Positions 1 to 5,950 of a DNA stretch of 11,429 bases are shown one piece after another; the first letter of the stretch is position 1; the number at the start of each line of letters is the position of its first letter. The notes beneath the pieces were generated by a model. The model saw only the letters and a list, made by a program, of their open reading frames with translations, was not told where the DNA came from and made no database searches. Source of the stretch: Thioalkalivibrio sp. (GTDB lineage Bacteria; Pseudomonadota; Gammaproteobacteria; Ectothiorhodospirales; Ectothiorhodospiraceae); NCBI GenBank assembly GCA_007120155.1, contig SKOF01000515.1, positions 1 to 11,429 of the forward strand. The letters are read 5' to 3'. A program made the position numbers and the translations under genes.

Positions 1-892
1 CCAAGTGCAGATCACCGGAAATGCGGGTGCCCTCCGCCACGGTGTACCCGCCGGTGAAACTCAAGCGATGGAAGGTATTCTCCGGCTCCAGGCCGAATGT
101 CTCTCCATCCACGAACATCGTCGAACCCTTGTCCTGAGCGAACCTGGACAGGTGGTAGCCGACCCCGCCCTGAAACCGTTGGCCCATGTAGTTGACGCTC
201 AGGTTGTAGCGGTCGGTGTGGTAATCCACCAGTTCGGGCGCAACGGAACCGGCACCTGCCCCGAACCGGGTCTCGAAGCCCCTGAGGCGCGTCCCGTCAC
301 GGGTCTCCCGGGTGACGTCGCTGCTGATCCGCCAGCGGCTTTCCGGCATCAGGTAGGCGCCGCCCAGGGCGAAGCTCTGCCGCTCCTGCTCGATATCGAA
401 ATCCCGCGGTGTGTCGCTGGTCAGCTCACGGGTACCCGCACCGCTGTGCCTGATGTGCACATCCCGCCATTGGTAGTGGGGCATCTGGCGGAACTCGAAA
501 AAGGTGGAATACAGACCCTGGCGGCCGTGATCAAGGCGCAGCGATCGCGAGTCCAGGCCCAGGTTGCGACCCCTCAGCCGCCAGTAGTTCATCTCCTCCG
601 CGTCGTAGCTCGGCCGCGCATGCAGATCCACATGAAGGTCGAGGAACAGGCCCTCGTCCGTCAGGCCGTCGAAGCGCCCGAACATGAACGAATCCGTGGA
701 GATATACCCTACCCCCGCCTGCACTTCATGACCCGCCTCGGTCAGGCGCTCCCACGCGACCTCGTCACGCTCGACCGCCTCTCCAAGTTCAAACATGTCG
801 AACTGCGCAACCGCGCCCATCGGAATCATGAACCCGGCGGATGCGAGCATGCCCAGTACGGGACGTCCTGAAATGCCTCTTGCGGTCTTCAT
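1..892 (-). CDS. MtrB/PioB-family outer-membrane beta-barrel protein, decaheme-associated (3' end cut by window)
   Basis: Outer-membrane porin of the kind that sheathes a periplasmic decaheme cytochrome so electrons can cross the outer membrane. The first 297 codons are present; the reading frame runs open through position 2. The N-terminus is a signal peptide with a likely cleavage at AVA|Q (residues 27-30). The mature start has the family's 'GY.S.DSF.FG.F.GL.DEG' pattern (about residues 60-80), then 'YWRLRGRNLGLDSRSL' and 'GRQGLYSTFFEFRQMPHY', as in MtrB/PioB/MtoB/DmsF. After that come alternating aromatic and charged strands typical of a large barrel. The start ATG at 892 is preceded by GAGGG about 7 bases upstream. 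It lies 24 bases after the decaheme cytochrome stop, so it is the next gene of the same operon. No cysteine occurs in the visible part, so the N-terminal CXXC of Shewanella MtrB is missing. The family call is firm; the subtype is not resolved. Confidence 0.87.
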   Translation of the reverse strand, partial: MKTARGISGRPVLGMLASAGFMIPMGAVAQFDMFELGEAVERDEVAWERLTEAGHEVQAGVGYISTDSFMFGRFDGLTDEGLFLDLHVDLHARPSYDAEEMNYWRLRGRNLGLDSRSLRLDHGRQGLYSTFFEFRQMPHYQWRDVHIRHSGAGTRELTSDTPRDFDIEQERQSFALGGAYLMPESRWRISSDVTRETRDGTRLRGFETRFGAGAGSVAPELVDYHTDRYNLSVNYMGQRFQGGVGYHLSRFAQDKGSTMFVDGETFGLEPENTFHRLSFTGGYTVAEGTRISGDLHL

Positions 893-916
893 TCGTCTGC
901 CCTCGATCACCGCTGT

Positions 917-1846
917 TCAGCGCCTGAAATTGAAGCCCTGGGGATGGTTGGAACCGTGAACCTGCGAGTGGCAGTTCAGGCAACCCTGGCCGGCGGCAAA
1001 GCCCGAACTCAGGCGGTCCCCGTCATACATCCGGGCGGCGTGGTCGCCGAAGACCTGATCCAGATGGCACTGCTGGCACAGTTGCGGTGCCCGCACCTCC
1101 AGCAGCCCGCGGTGCACGGAGCCGTGGGGCTGGTGGCATGTGGTGCAATCCTCGCGCACCGGCAGGTGCTCCCAGAGGAACGGCCCCCGCTTGCCCGCAT
1201 GACAGGAATAGCAGGTTTCATTGAGTGTCGGCTGGTTCAGATCCGCCGCGATGCCGCCGGTGCCGTGGGGCTGATGGCAGTCCGTGCACCCCATCAGACC
1301 GTCGCGCACCGGGTGGCGGGACGGACGGCGCAGCTCATGATCCTGCTGCTTGTGGCAGTCGGCACAGACCTGCGGCTGGGTCACGCGGTCGAGCACCTTG
1401 TCGTGCACCGTGTGGATCTTGTGGCAGGACACACAGGCCAGGCCAGCGAACTCGTGGTTGCTGGCTGCCCAATGAACCATGTGCGGATCCCCCTGATGAC
1501 AGCTCAGGCACACCTGGTTCTGTTCCTCCGACGGGCGTTCGCCGTGTCGGAAGACCATCGGGGGCTGGATGCGTTTCTCGCCCTCGGCCGGGGGCCGCAG
1601 GTGCTCGTCCGAGACCCCGTGGCAGGCCTCGCAGCCGTCGCTGCCGAAGGGAATGCGCGGATCCCCCTCGGCCGCGTGAGGCGTCTGGAGGATGGACAGG
1701 ACCGGGTATGCCTCGGTCTCGTCGTGACACCGCGTGCACGTCTCCATCTCCCGGGCGAAAAGCCCTTCCGACAGGAGGAGCACCGCGAGCACCAGTGCGA
1801 GACCCAGGAGACCCATCTGACCTGCCGTTGATCGAGGTGACGACAT
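917..1846 (-). CDS. DmsE/MtrA-family decaheme c-type cytochrome
   Basis: Periplasmic decaheme cytochrome that inserts into an MtrB-type barrel and wires the periplasm to the cell surface. The 309-residue product has a signal peptide (residues 1-31, hydrophobic 12-25, cleavage near LFA|R). It carries exactly ten CXXCH motifs, starting at residues 37, 72, 113, 138, 161, 187, 212, 234, 257 and 289. The C-terminus 'CHSQVHGSNHPQGF' is a hallmark of the MtrA/DmsE family, and the length is normal for it. The frame stays open upstream, but the ATG at 1846 has a strong GGGGAAGG site five bases before it and places the signal peptide at the N-terminus. It follows the lipoprotein diheme gene after 169 bases and precedes the barrel gene by 24. 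Known relatives work in DMSO respiration (DmsE), metal reduction (MtrA) or Fe(II) oxidation (PioA/MtoA); the sequence does not decide among them. Confidence 0.95.
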   Translation of the reverse strand: MSSPRSTAGQMGLLGLALVLAVLLLSEGLFAREMETCTRCHDETEAYPVLSILQTPHAAEGDPRIPFGSDGCEACHGVSDEHLRPPAEGEKRIQPPMVFRHGERPSEEQNQVCLSCHQGDPHMVHWAASNHEFAGLACVSCHKIHTVHDKVLDRVTQPQVCADCHKQQDHELRRPSRHPVRDGLMGCTDCHQPHGTGGIAADLNQPTLNETCYSCHAGKRGPFLWEHLPVREDCTTCHQPHGSVHRGLLEVRAPQLCQQCHLDQVFGDHAARMYDGDRLSSGFAAGQGCLNCHSQVHGSNHPQGFNFRR

Positions 1847-1920
1847 GATTCCTTCCCCTGCCTGAATGAGCGTGCCAGCAACGTCTGCTTTCATCGATAT
1901 GATTTCACTTGGCGGTTCCA

Positions 1921-1932
1921 CCGGGATCCCGG
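1921..1932. repeat. 12-bp perfect palindrome in the gap before the decaheme gene
   Basis: CCGGGATCCCGG is a perfect palindrome about 75 bases upstream of the decaheme cytochrome start. It lies in the largest gap inside the operon (1847-2015). It could be a hairpin or a protein site. No partner copy was seen elsewhere in the window, so a function cannot be assigned, and chance occurrence in GC-rich DNA is possible. Confidence 0.25.
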
Positions 1933-1964
1933 CCGACCCGCGTCTCTCTCTGTTTCGCGTTCCA

Positions 1965-2009
1965 GGCACGGCTACGGGACACCCCTGCGGGCCATCTCGC
2001 GGCCGTGCC
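1965..2009 (-). repeat. GC-rich inverted repeat just after the lipoprotein diheme gene
   Basis: GGCACGGC (1965-1972) pairs perfectly with GCCGTGCC (2002-2009) across a 29-base loop that can itself fold. It begins seven bases after the stop at 2016 in the direction of transcription. There is no following U-run, so it is not a standard intrinsic terminator. It could stabilise the upstream mRNA 3' end or reduce read-through into the decaheme gene. The role is inference. Confidence 0.3.
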
Positions 2010-2015
2010 CGCCAC

Positions 2016-3386
2016 TCAGTTGGCTGCGGCCTGTATGATCGCGCCGGAGCCCGTGGCCCCCAGGGTCACCGGGAAAGTCACGTGGTGCCAGCGCCCGCCG
2101 GAATGATCCTCGAAGATGCTGAAGGCAAAGGTGTAGTTCCCCGCGGCCGGGTTCAGCACGTGATCCTGGGCATGTCCGGTATCGCGATCGCGCACCATGA
2201 TCACGGTCCAGACGCCGTCCTTCCAGGAACTGTAGGCGGTGACGTCGTTCCGACTGTCCCTCGGCTCCACGGGTACCGTGAGTCTTCGCCGGGGCAGAAT
2301 GTCACCCTCGTTGAACACCACGGTGTGGTCGAACTCCACGGCATTCACGCCGACAATCAACGGCGGGGCATTATCCATGTTGTCCGCCCACTCATCGCCG
2401 GGAAGGGCATGGAAGCCCATCACGTCGATGTCGTACATGTAATTTCCGGGTGCGGGGCTGTTGGTGGCATACGGGTGTGCGCCGCTGTCGCTGCTGCGGG
2501 TGGACATGACATAGCCGTCCGTCAGGGTCTGCACCGCCGCCCCGCGCCCGCCGCGAAAGTGCCACATGTCGGGGAACGTGCCTGCGTTCATGTACGCGGC
2601 GACGGCCGTGTCATCCACCGCGTCGTTCGCACCACCGCCGCCGACGCGGCTGATCTTCAGATACTTGGTGATCTCGTCGCCAAGCGTATAGCCCGCCTCG
2701 TCCATGTCCGGCATGTCGTGCATGTCCGAATGACAGGTTACCCAGCAGCCCACATTGTTGAAGTTGTTCGGATGTCCGTCCGCCGCAGGGATCACATTGC
2801 TCACCGGCGCGAACATCACACCGATGCGATCCTCGCGACTGTAGACCTCGTCGGTTCCAAGCTCCTCGGGCTTCTCATGGGAATTGCGCACCCAGTCGCC
2901 CCCCTGGTAGGTCCAGATATCGTGGGTCACTCCCGGGCGCTTCGTCTGCCAGGCGGCCCTGAGGTAGAACTTTTCGGCATCGTAGGCAGCCTGCACAGTG
3001 ATATCCACGAAGCCGCGCTTGCCGGGGATCGGGTCCTCGTCGGCACCCACGAGGGCGGCCCCCAATTCTGCGGGCGACGGGGCGAAACCGGCGTCGCTGT
3101 GGCAGTTGACGCAGCCGGTTCCGCCATTGACAAACTCCGCACCCGCATGGTCAGCACTCACCATCCACTGCCAGCTACGCTGGGCAGGGGCAAAGGCGGT
3201 AACGGTGACCTCCGGCCCCCAGGTAACCTGGGGCAGACCATCCATCCACCCGTCCATGAACGCAACGGATCCCGTGACCTTCGTCGTCGAGTCGCTTGAC
3301 GAGGAGTGAAAGCAGCCCGCCAGGACGAGCGGCACGGCGGCCATGAACAAGGCTGCCAGGACTTTACTTCCCTGATACTGTTTCAT
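2016..3386 (-). CDS. Diheme lipoprotein, ethylbenzene-dehydrogenase-related haem-binding family
   Basis: Predicted electron-carrier lipoprotein of 456 residues. The N-terminus has a lipobox, VLAGC with the modified Cys at residue 25, then a serine-rich spacer, so it should be anchored in a membrane facing the periplasm. It has one CXXCH (CVNCH, 92-96) and one CX3CH (CWVTCH, 214-219). Family features are 'FVDITVQAAYDAEKFYLRAAWQ' pieces around 126-147, 'TKYL..SR' at about 240-247, 'DMWHFRGG' at 273-280, and a C-terminal 'DHSGGRWHHVTFPVTL'. These resemble the cytochrome c-552/DMSO-reductase-like haem-binding domain, whose best-known member is the gamma subunit of ethylbenzene dehydrogenase; that protein binds haem b. 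The start at 3386 has GGAGG eight bases upstream. It is a longer paralogue of the preceding gene, 46 bases away. The partner and substrate are not known. It may carry electrons between the tetraheme protein and the decaheme cytochrome. Confidence 0.8.
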   Translation of the reverse strand: MKQYQGSKVLAALFMAAVPLVLAGCFHSSSSDSTTKVTGSVAFMDGWMDGLPQVTWGPEVTVTAFAPAQRSWQWMVSADHAGAEFVNGGTGCVNCHSDAGFAPSPAELGAALVGADEDPIPGKRGFVDITVQAAYDAEKFYLRAAWQTKRPGVTHDIWTYQGGDWVRNSHEKPEELGTDEVYSREDRIGVMFAPVSNVIPAADGHPNNFNNVGCWVTCHSDMHDMPDMDEAGYTLGDEITKYLKISRVGGGGANDAVDDTAVAAYMNAGTFPDMWHFRGGRGAAVQTLTDGYVMSTRSSDSGAHPYATNSPAPGNYMYDIDVMGFHALPGDEWADNMDNAPPLIVGVNAVEFDHTVVFNEGDILPRRRLTVPVEPRDSRNDVTAYSSWKDGVWTVIMVRDRDTGHAQDHVLNPAAGNYTFAFSIFEDHSGGRWHHVTFPVTLGATGSGAIIQAAAN

Positions 3387-3432
3387 CGCCGTTGCCTCCG
3401 GATGCGATCGGCCATACTAGGAATGTTGGTTA

Positions 3433-4440
3433 TCATTGCCGCCTTGCAATGAAGGACGCTTCACCGCCATCCAGTGCCAGGGTGTACTCCAGGGACACAT
3501 GGTGGAAACGGTGATCCGTGAAGTTGTTGTGCACCGCGAATCCGATGTTGTAGTTCTTGCCGGGTTCGAGGTCCTTGTGCTGGCCGCCGCCCGCCTTGAG
3601 CGGCCGGCTGAGCACCACGGTCCATGCGCCGTCCGCGTACTCGGCCTCGGCGGAGACGTTCTGCGCCTCGCGCTCATGGCGCTTCTCCAGGATATAACCT
3701 TCCACGGCCTGGGCCGCACTGTCGTGCTGCAGGCGCGCCTGCCAGTACTCCAGGAACATGCCCTTGCCGAACAGGTCCTGGATCTCGGCATCGGGCTTGT
3801 AGTTCTCCCCGCCGCCGCTGCGCGTCGCGCCGGTGCGCGAAGCGAAAAGATACTTGGTGAGATCGGCGCCCGACGGATCACTGGCCATGCCCATGGCGTC
3901 GTCGTGGCAGGCGCCCCAGCAACCGGCGCGGGTCGCCTCGCGCACGGTGCCGTCGTCGAGCATGACGGTCACCCGGGCGGCATTGTCCGGGTCCATCTTC
4001 TCGCCGTCATACGCGGCCTCGCGCCATTGCAGGCGGAAATACAGGCGGTCCCCGTCGTGGGCGGTCTGCACGTCCAGATCGATGGCGCCGGGCTTGCCGG
4101 CGGCGGCCATCGGCTTTGGCTCGAGTTGTGCGCCGCGCCCTTCCGCCGCGACGATGAGATCGCCGATGTCGCGCTGTTCGCCATCGTGGCAGTACATGCA
4201 GTTCCTGCCCTCACGGAAGCGCTGCGCGCCGCTGTGATCCGTCTGGGTCATTGACCACTCGAACGAGGCCTGGCCCGGCGAAAACAGGACGACGGTCTTG
4301 CTGTCCACCGCCCCCCAATTGACAGCCATTGCCGGTGCGGCCGCCAGGGCGAAACCCGCTGCCACGATGGCGGTGGACACAAGCTTTCCGCAACGCGCGC
4401 GAGGACGGCTGCTGTCATTGTTCGGTCTGGTGGTCATCAT
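3433..4440 (-). CDS. Periplasmic diheme cytochrome, ethylbenzene-dehydrogenase-related haem-binding family
   Basis: 335 residues, exported by a signal peptide with cleavage at APAMA|V (after residue 39), so probably a soluble periplasmic carrier. It has CMYCH at 81-85 and the non-standard CX3CH CWGACH at 174-179, followed by 'DDAMGM'. It shares the order of motifs with the downstream lipoprotein: 'W.M..TDHSGAQRF..GRNC', 'IDLDVQTAHDGDRLYFRLQW' (120-139), 'LTKYLFASR', and C-terminal 'NNFTDHRFHHVSLEYTL'. The two genes are therefore paralogues, probably from duplication. Two ATGs lie in tandem (4440 and 4437). The AAGGAG site is four bases from the first and seven from the second, so the second may be used; only one residue is affected. 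It lies 50 bases after the tetraheme gene. The family is related to haem-b gamma subunits of type II molybdoenzymes, but no molybdoenzyme is in this window. The role as an electron shuttle is inferred. Confidence 0.8.
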   Translation of the reverse strand: MMTTRPNNDSSRPRARCGKLVSTAIVAAGFALAAAPAMAVNWGAVDSKTVVLFSPGQASFEWSMTQTDHSGAQRFREGRNCMYCHDGEQRDIGDLIVAAEGRGAQLEPKPMAAAGKPGAIDLDVQTAHDGDRLYFRLQWREAAYDGEKMDPDNAARVTVMLDDGTVREATRAGCWGACHDDAMGMASDPSGADLTKYLFASRTGATRSGGGENYKPDAEIQDLFGKGMFLEYWQARLQHDSAAQAVEGYILEKRHEREAQNVSAEAEYADGAWTVVLSRPLKAGGGQHKDLEPGKNYNIGFAVHNNFTDHRFHHVSLEYTLALDGGEASFIARRQ

Positions 4441-4490
4441 TCAACTCCTTATCGTTTCAGTCGTTACCAATGGATGCCGGGGAGATGGCG

Positions 4491-5096
4491 TCAGAAAGTG
4501 AAATCGACCTCACCCTCATCCTGTTCCTCCTGGGGCATCTTGGGCATCTGGTGGGCAATGCCCTGATGACAGTCGATGCAGGTCTCGTTGGCCTCGATGG
4601 CCTCCGTGTGCTGGCGCTGGGCGCGCAGCGGCTGGGCCTCCAGGTCCATCGCGTCCCATTCATGGCAGTTGCGGCACTCGCGCGAATCCGTGCGCTGCAT
4701 GGAGTCCCACACGCGCTCCGCGAGCAGCAGCCGACGGGCCTCGAACTTCTCGGGCGTATTGATGGTGCCGCGCAGCTTGTGCCACACCTCCGAGGTCGCC
4801 ACGATCTTGCGCCGCACCTTGTGCACCCAGGGGTCCGGCACATGACAGTCCGAACAGGTCGCGCGCACGCCGCTGTTGTTGTTGTAATGCACGGTTTCCT
4901 TGTACTCCTCGTACACGTAATCGCGCATCTCGTGACACGAAGTGCAGAAGGCCATGGTGTTGGTGGCCTCCATGGCCGTATTGAAACCGCCCCAGAGGAG
5001 GATGCCCGCCAAGACGCCGCCGATGACCAGCGTGCCGGAGGCATAACGGGCGCTTGGACGGCGCATGGCGTTCCAGAATCGTTTCAGGAATTTCAA
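4491..5096 (-). CDS. NapC/NirT-family membrane-anchored tetraheme cytochrome c (quinol dehydrogenase, CymA-like)
   Basis: Inner-membrane cytochrome that exchanges electrons between the quinone pool and periplasmic carriers. The 201-residue protein has a basic N-terminus, one membrane anchor (about residues 19-38), and a periplasmic domain with four CXXCH sites starting at 51, 81, 141 and 173. 'NTMAFCTSCHEM' for haem 1 is typical of NapC, NirT, NrfH and CymA, and the length fits. The C-terminus is acidic. The start is TTG at 5096: AAGGAGAGGG lies just upstream, with GGAG eight bases from the TTG. The next in-frame ATG (5066) would remove the basic segment and lacks such a site. It is the first gene of the cytochrome operon, about 90 bases below a sigma-54 promoter. 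It probably feeds or drains the two diheme proteins and the decaheme conduit, by analogy with CymA; the direction is unknown. Confidence 0.93.
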   Translation of the reverse strand: MKFLKRFWNAMRRPSARYASGTLVIGGVLAGILLWGGFNTAMEATNTMAFCTSCHEMRDYVYEEYKETVHYNNNSGVRATCSDCHVPDPWVHKVRRKIVATSEVWHKLRGTINTPEKFEARRLLLAERVWDSMQRTDSRECRNCHEWDAMDLEAQPLRAQRQHTEAIEANETCIDCHQGIAHQMPKMPQEEQDEGEVDFTF

Positions 5097-5110
5097 GACA
5101 CCCTCTCCTT
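5094..5110 (-). promoter_or_regulatory. Ribosome binding site fixing a TTG start
   Basis: On the minus strand AAGGAGAGGG (5110-5101) is followed by TGTC and then TTG (5096-5094). The near-perfect Shine-Dalgarno with eight bases from GGAG to TTG, and the placement of the basic N-terminal segment, argue for TTG as the true start of the tetraheme cytochrome. Confidence 0.7.
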
Positions 5111-5119
5111 GTTATCCTT

Positions 5120-5136
5120 GTGGCGCCGGGCACCAC
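5120..5136 (-). other. Hairpin in the 5' leader of the cytochrome operon
   Basis: The minus-strand leader contains GTGGTGCCCGGCGCCAC, which can fold into a seven-pair stem with one G-U pair and a three-base loop. It ends about nine bases upstream of the Shine-Dalgarno. It could affect mRNA stability or ribosome access; there is no evidence for a riboswitch. Confidence 0.3.
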
Positions 5137-5197
5137 CCTGTGGACATGCCTGGCTCCCGCAATCTGCCTGGGCTCTTCAGGTTTTACTCTACCTGCA

Positions 5198-5214
5198 CGC
5201 AATTACCTTGCCAG
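5198..5214 (-). promoter_or_regulatory. Sigma-54 (-24/-12) promoter of the cytochrome operon
   Basis: The minus strand reads CTGGCAAGGTAATTGCG. Compared with the sigma-54 consensus YTGGCACGRNNNTTGCW it differs at two positions only (A for C in the -24 box, final G for W). The invariant GG and GC are separated by exactly ten bases. The predicted start of transcription is near 5187, giving a leader of about 90 bases before the TTG of the tetraheme gene. An NtrC-type activator is encoded at 7763-9148, and an IHF-like site and repeated upstream motifs lie in the expected order. Activity is inferred from sequence. Confidence 0.75.
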
Positions 5215-5221
5215 ATATGGG

Positions 5222-5234
5222 TAAAATGTTGATC
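5222..5234 (-). promoter_or_regulatory. IHF-like binding site
   Basis: The minus strand reads GATCAACATTTTA. This matches the IHF consensus WATCAANNNNTTR at every fixed position except the first base. Its centre is near -41 relative to the predicted sigma-54 start, between the promoter and the putative enhancers. DNA bending there is the usual way an NtrC-type activator is brought to the polymerase. Confidence 0.5.
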
Positions 5235-5292
5235 CCCTCAAAATCAGCACCTTACGCACGACCCACGGAGAGGGCTTCCAGATCCATCCGGC

Positions 5293-5336
5293 GAATGCGC
5301 AGTTTCTGATCAGGGCCGGTCGATGACTGCGCAGAT
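5293..5336. promoter_or_regulatory. Putative paired enhancer sites (TGCGCAG repeats)
   Basis: GAATGCGCAGTT (5293-5304) and GACTGCGCAGAT (5325-5336) agree at ten of twelve positions and have palindromic cores (TGCGCA; CTGCGCAG). They are 32 bp apart, about three helical turns, on the same face. Relative to the predicted sigma-54 start they sit near -112 and -144, the usual distance for activator sites. They are candidates for binding by the regulator encoded at 7763-9148; this is inference. Confidence 0.45.
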
Positions 5337-5374
5337 CTTCACCACAGGAACGCGAGATCGCCCAGGCTGCATTC

Positions 5375-5402
5375 TTGCCTTGACCACCGGGCTTGTTATA
5401 GT
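5375..5402 (+). promoter_or_regulatory. Sigma-70-like promoter for the small divergent gene
   Basis: TTGCCT (5375-5380) and TATAGT (5397-5402) are separated by 16 bases and match the -35 and -10 consensus at four and five of six positions. A start near 5409 would give a leader of about 47 bases to the ATG at 5456. There is no experimental support. Confidence 0.4.
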
Positions 5403-5455
5403 TCGGGTGACACGTTCAACCCACGGCAGAGAGATTGATATGGAGCGACACCGTT

Positions 5456-5890
5456 ATGGCCCGGCATAGAAAGAACCCGGCAAGGATCCCCCGGTGGGCA
5501 CGCTGGACACTCACGATGGGGGTGCTGGCAGGGTCTGCGCTACTGATCCTCGGGCTGTTGCCGCGCGGCGGAATCAGCACCGATCTGTCACGGATCGGTC
5601 AGGGCCAGCCGGTCGGGGTCGTGACTTACGAAACCGCGCATCCGGCGAGCATGGCGCTGATGGATGTCGTCAATGAATTTCGCGCCGGGACCCGCCTGGA
5701 CATCGGCTTCGTCGTGGCGCACCTGGGGTCACCGGACGGTGACCGGTTCGCACGCCGCTACGGCGCCTCGTCTCCCGGCCTGCTGATCTTTTTCACCGGG
5801 GAAGGCGAGCGGTATGCCGTGTTGCGCGTTCCGGAAACCACGGCGGAGATCCACGAAGTCGCCGCGCGGATTGCCCAGCCGCACCATTGA
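5456..5890 (+). CDS. Membrane-anchored, cysteine-less thioredoxin-like protein (hypothetical)
   Basis: A 144-residue protein of unknown function on the opposite strand from all neighbours. It has an arginine-rich N-terminus (1-16), one membrane segment (about 17-35), and an 85-residue domain facing the periplasm. That domain reads like a thioredoxin fold: a strand 'VGVVTYET', a helix 'MALMDVVNEF', a strand 'LDIGFVVAHL', then 'RYGASSPGLLIFFTGEG' in place of the thioredoxin 'KYGI.G.PTLLLF..GE' with a cis-Pro-like Pro107, and a last helix 'TAEIHEVAARI'. The WCxxC site is replaced by about 'AHPAS' and the protein has no cysteine, so it cannot do dithiol chemistry. The ATG at 5456 is chosen because GGAG lies ten bases upstream; an in-frame TTG at 5435 would add seven residues but has a weaker site. 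It shares its control region with the cytochrome operon, which hints at a linked scaffold or assembly role. The fold assignment is moderate. Confidence 0.6.
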   Translation: MARHRKNPARIPRWARWTLTMGVLAGSALLILGLLPRGGISTDLSRIGQGQPVGVVTYETAHPASMALMDVVNEFRAGTRLDIGFVVAHLGSPDGDRFARRYGASSPGLLIFFTGEGERYAVLRVPETTAEIHEVAARIAQPHH

Positions 5891-5950
5891 ATCCACGACC
5901 GGCGTCATCAGGGGTTGGCGACATCAGCGGAAGGGAGAGCCTTGGAGGGA
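5891..5950. other. Convergent gap without a recognisable terminator
   Basis: This 60-base gap lies between the convergent ends of the small plus-strand gene and the sensor kinase gene. I see no stem followed by a T-run on either strand. Termination here may be Rho-dependent. Confidence 0.4.

Noticed and set aside
944..1831. Plus-strand open frame opposite the decaheme cytochrome
   Set aside because: It is a mirror of the ten-haem coding sequence, with no independent evidence.
1863..1877. TGGCACG on the minus strand upstream of the decaheme gene as a second sigma-54 promoter
   Set aside because: The -24 half is perfect, but the -12 position has CA instead of GC. A start there would fall within a few bases of the ATG and exclude the ribosome site.
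1866..3299. Long plus-strand open frame of 477 codons opposite the lipoprotein diheme gene
   Set aside because: It lies antisense to a gene with a lipobox, haem motifs and a good ribosome site. Its translation has no recognisable domain and is rich in His, Val and Arg as expected for a shadow frame in GC-rich DNA.
5380..5402. TTGACC plus TATAGT as a promoter on the plus strand
   Set aside because: The spacing is only 11 bases. The overlapping TTGCCT with a 16-base spacer is more plausible.
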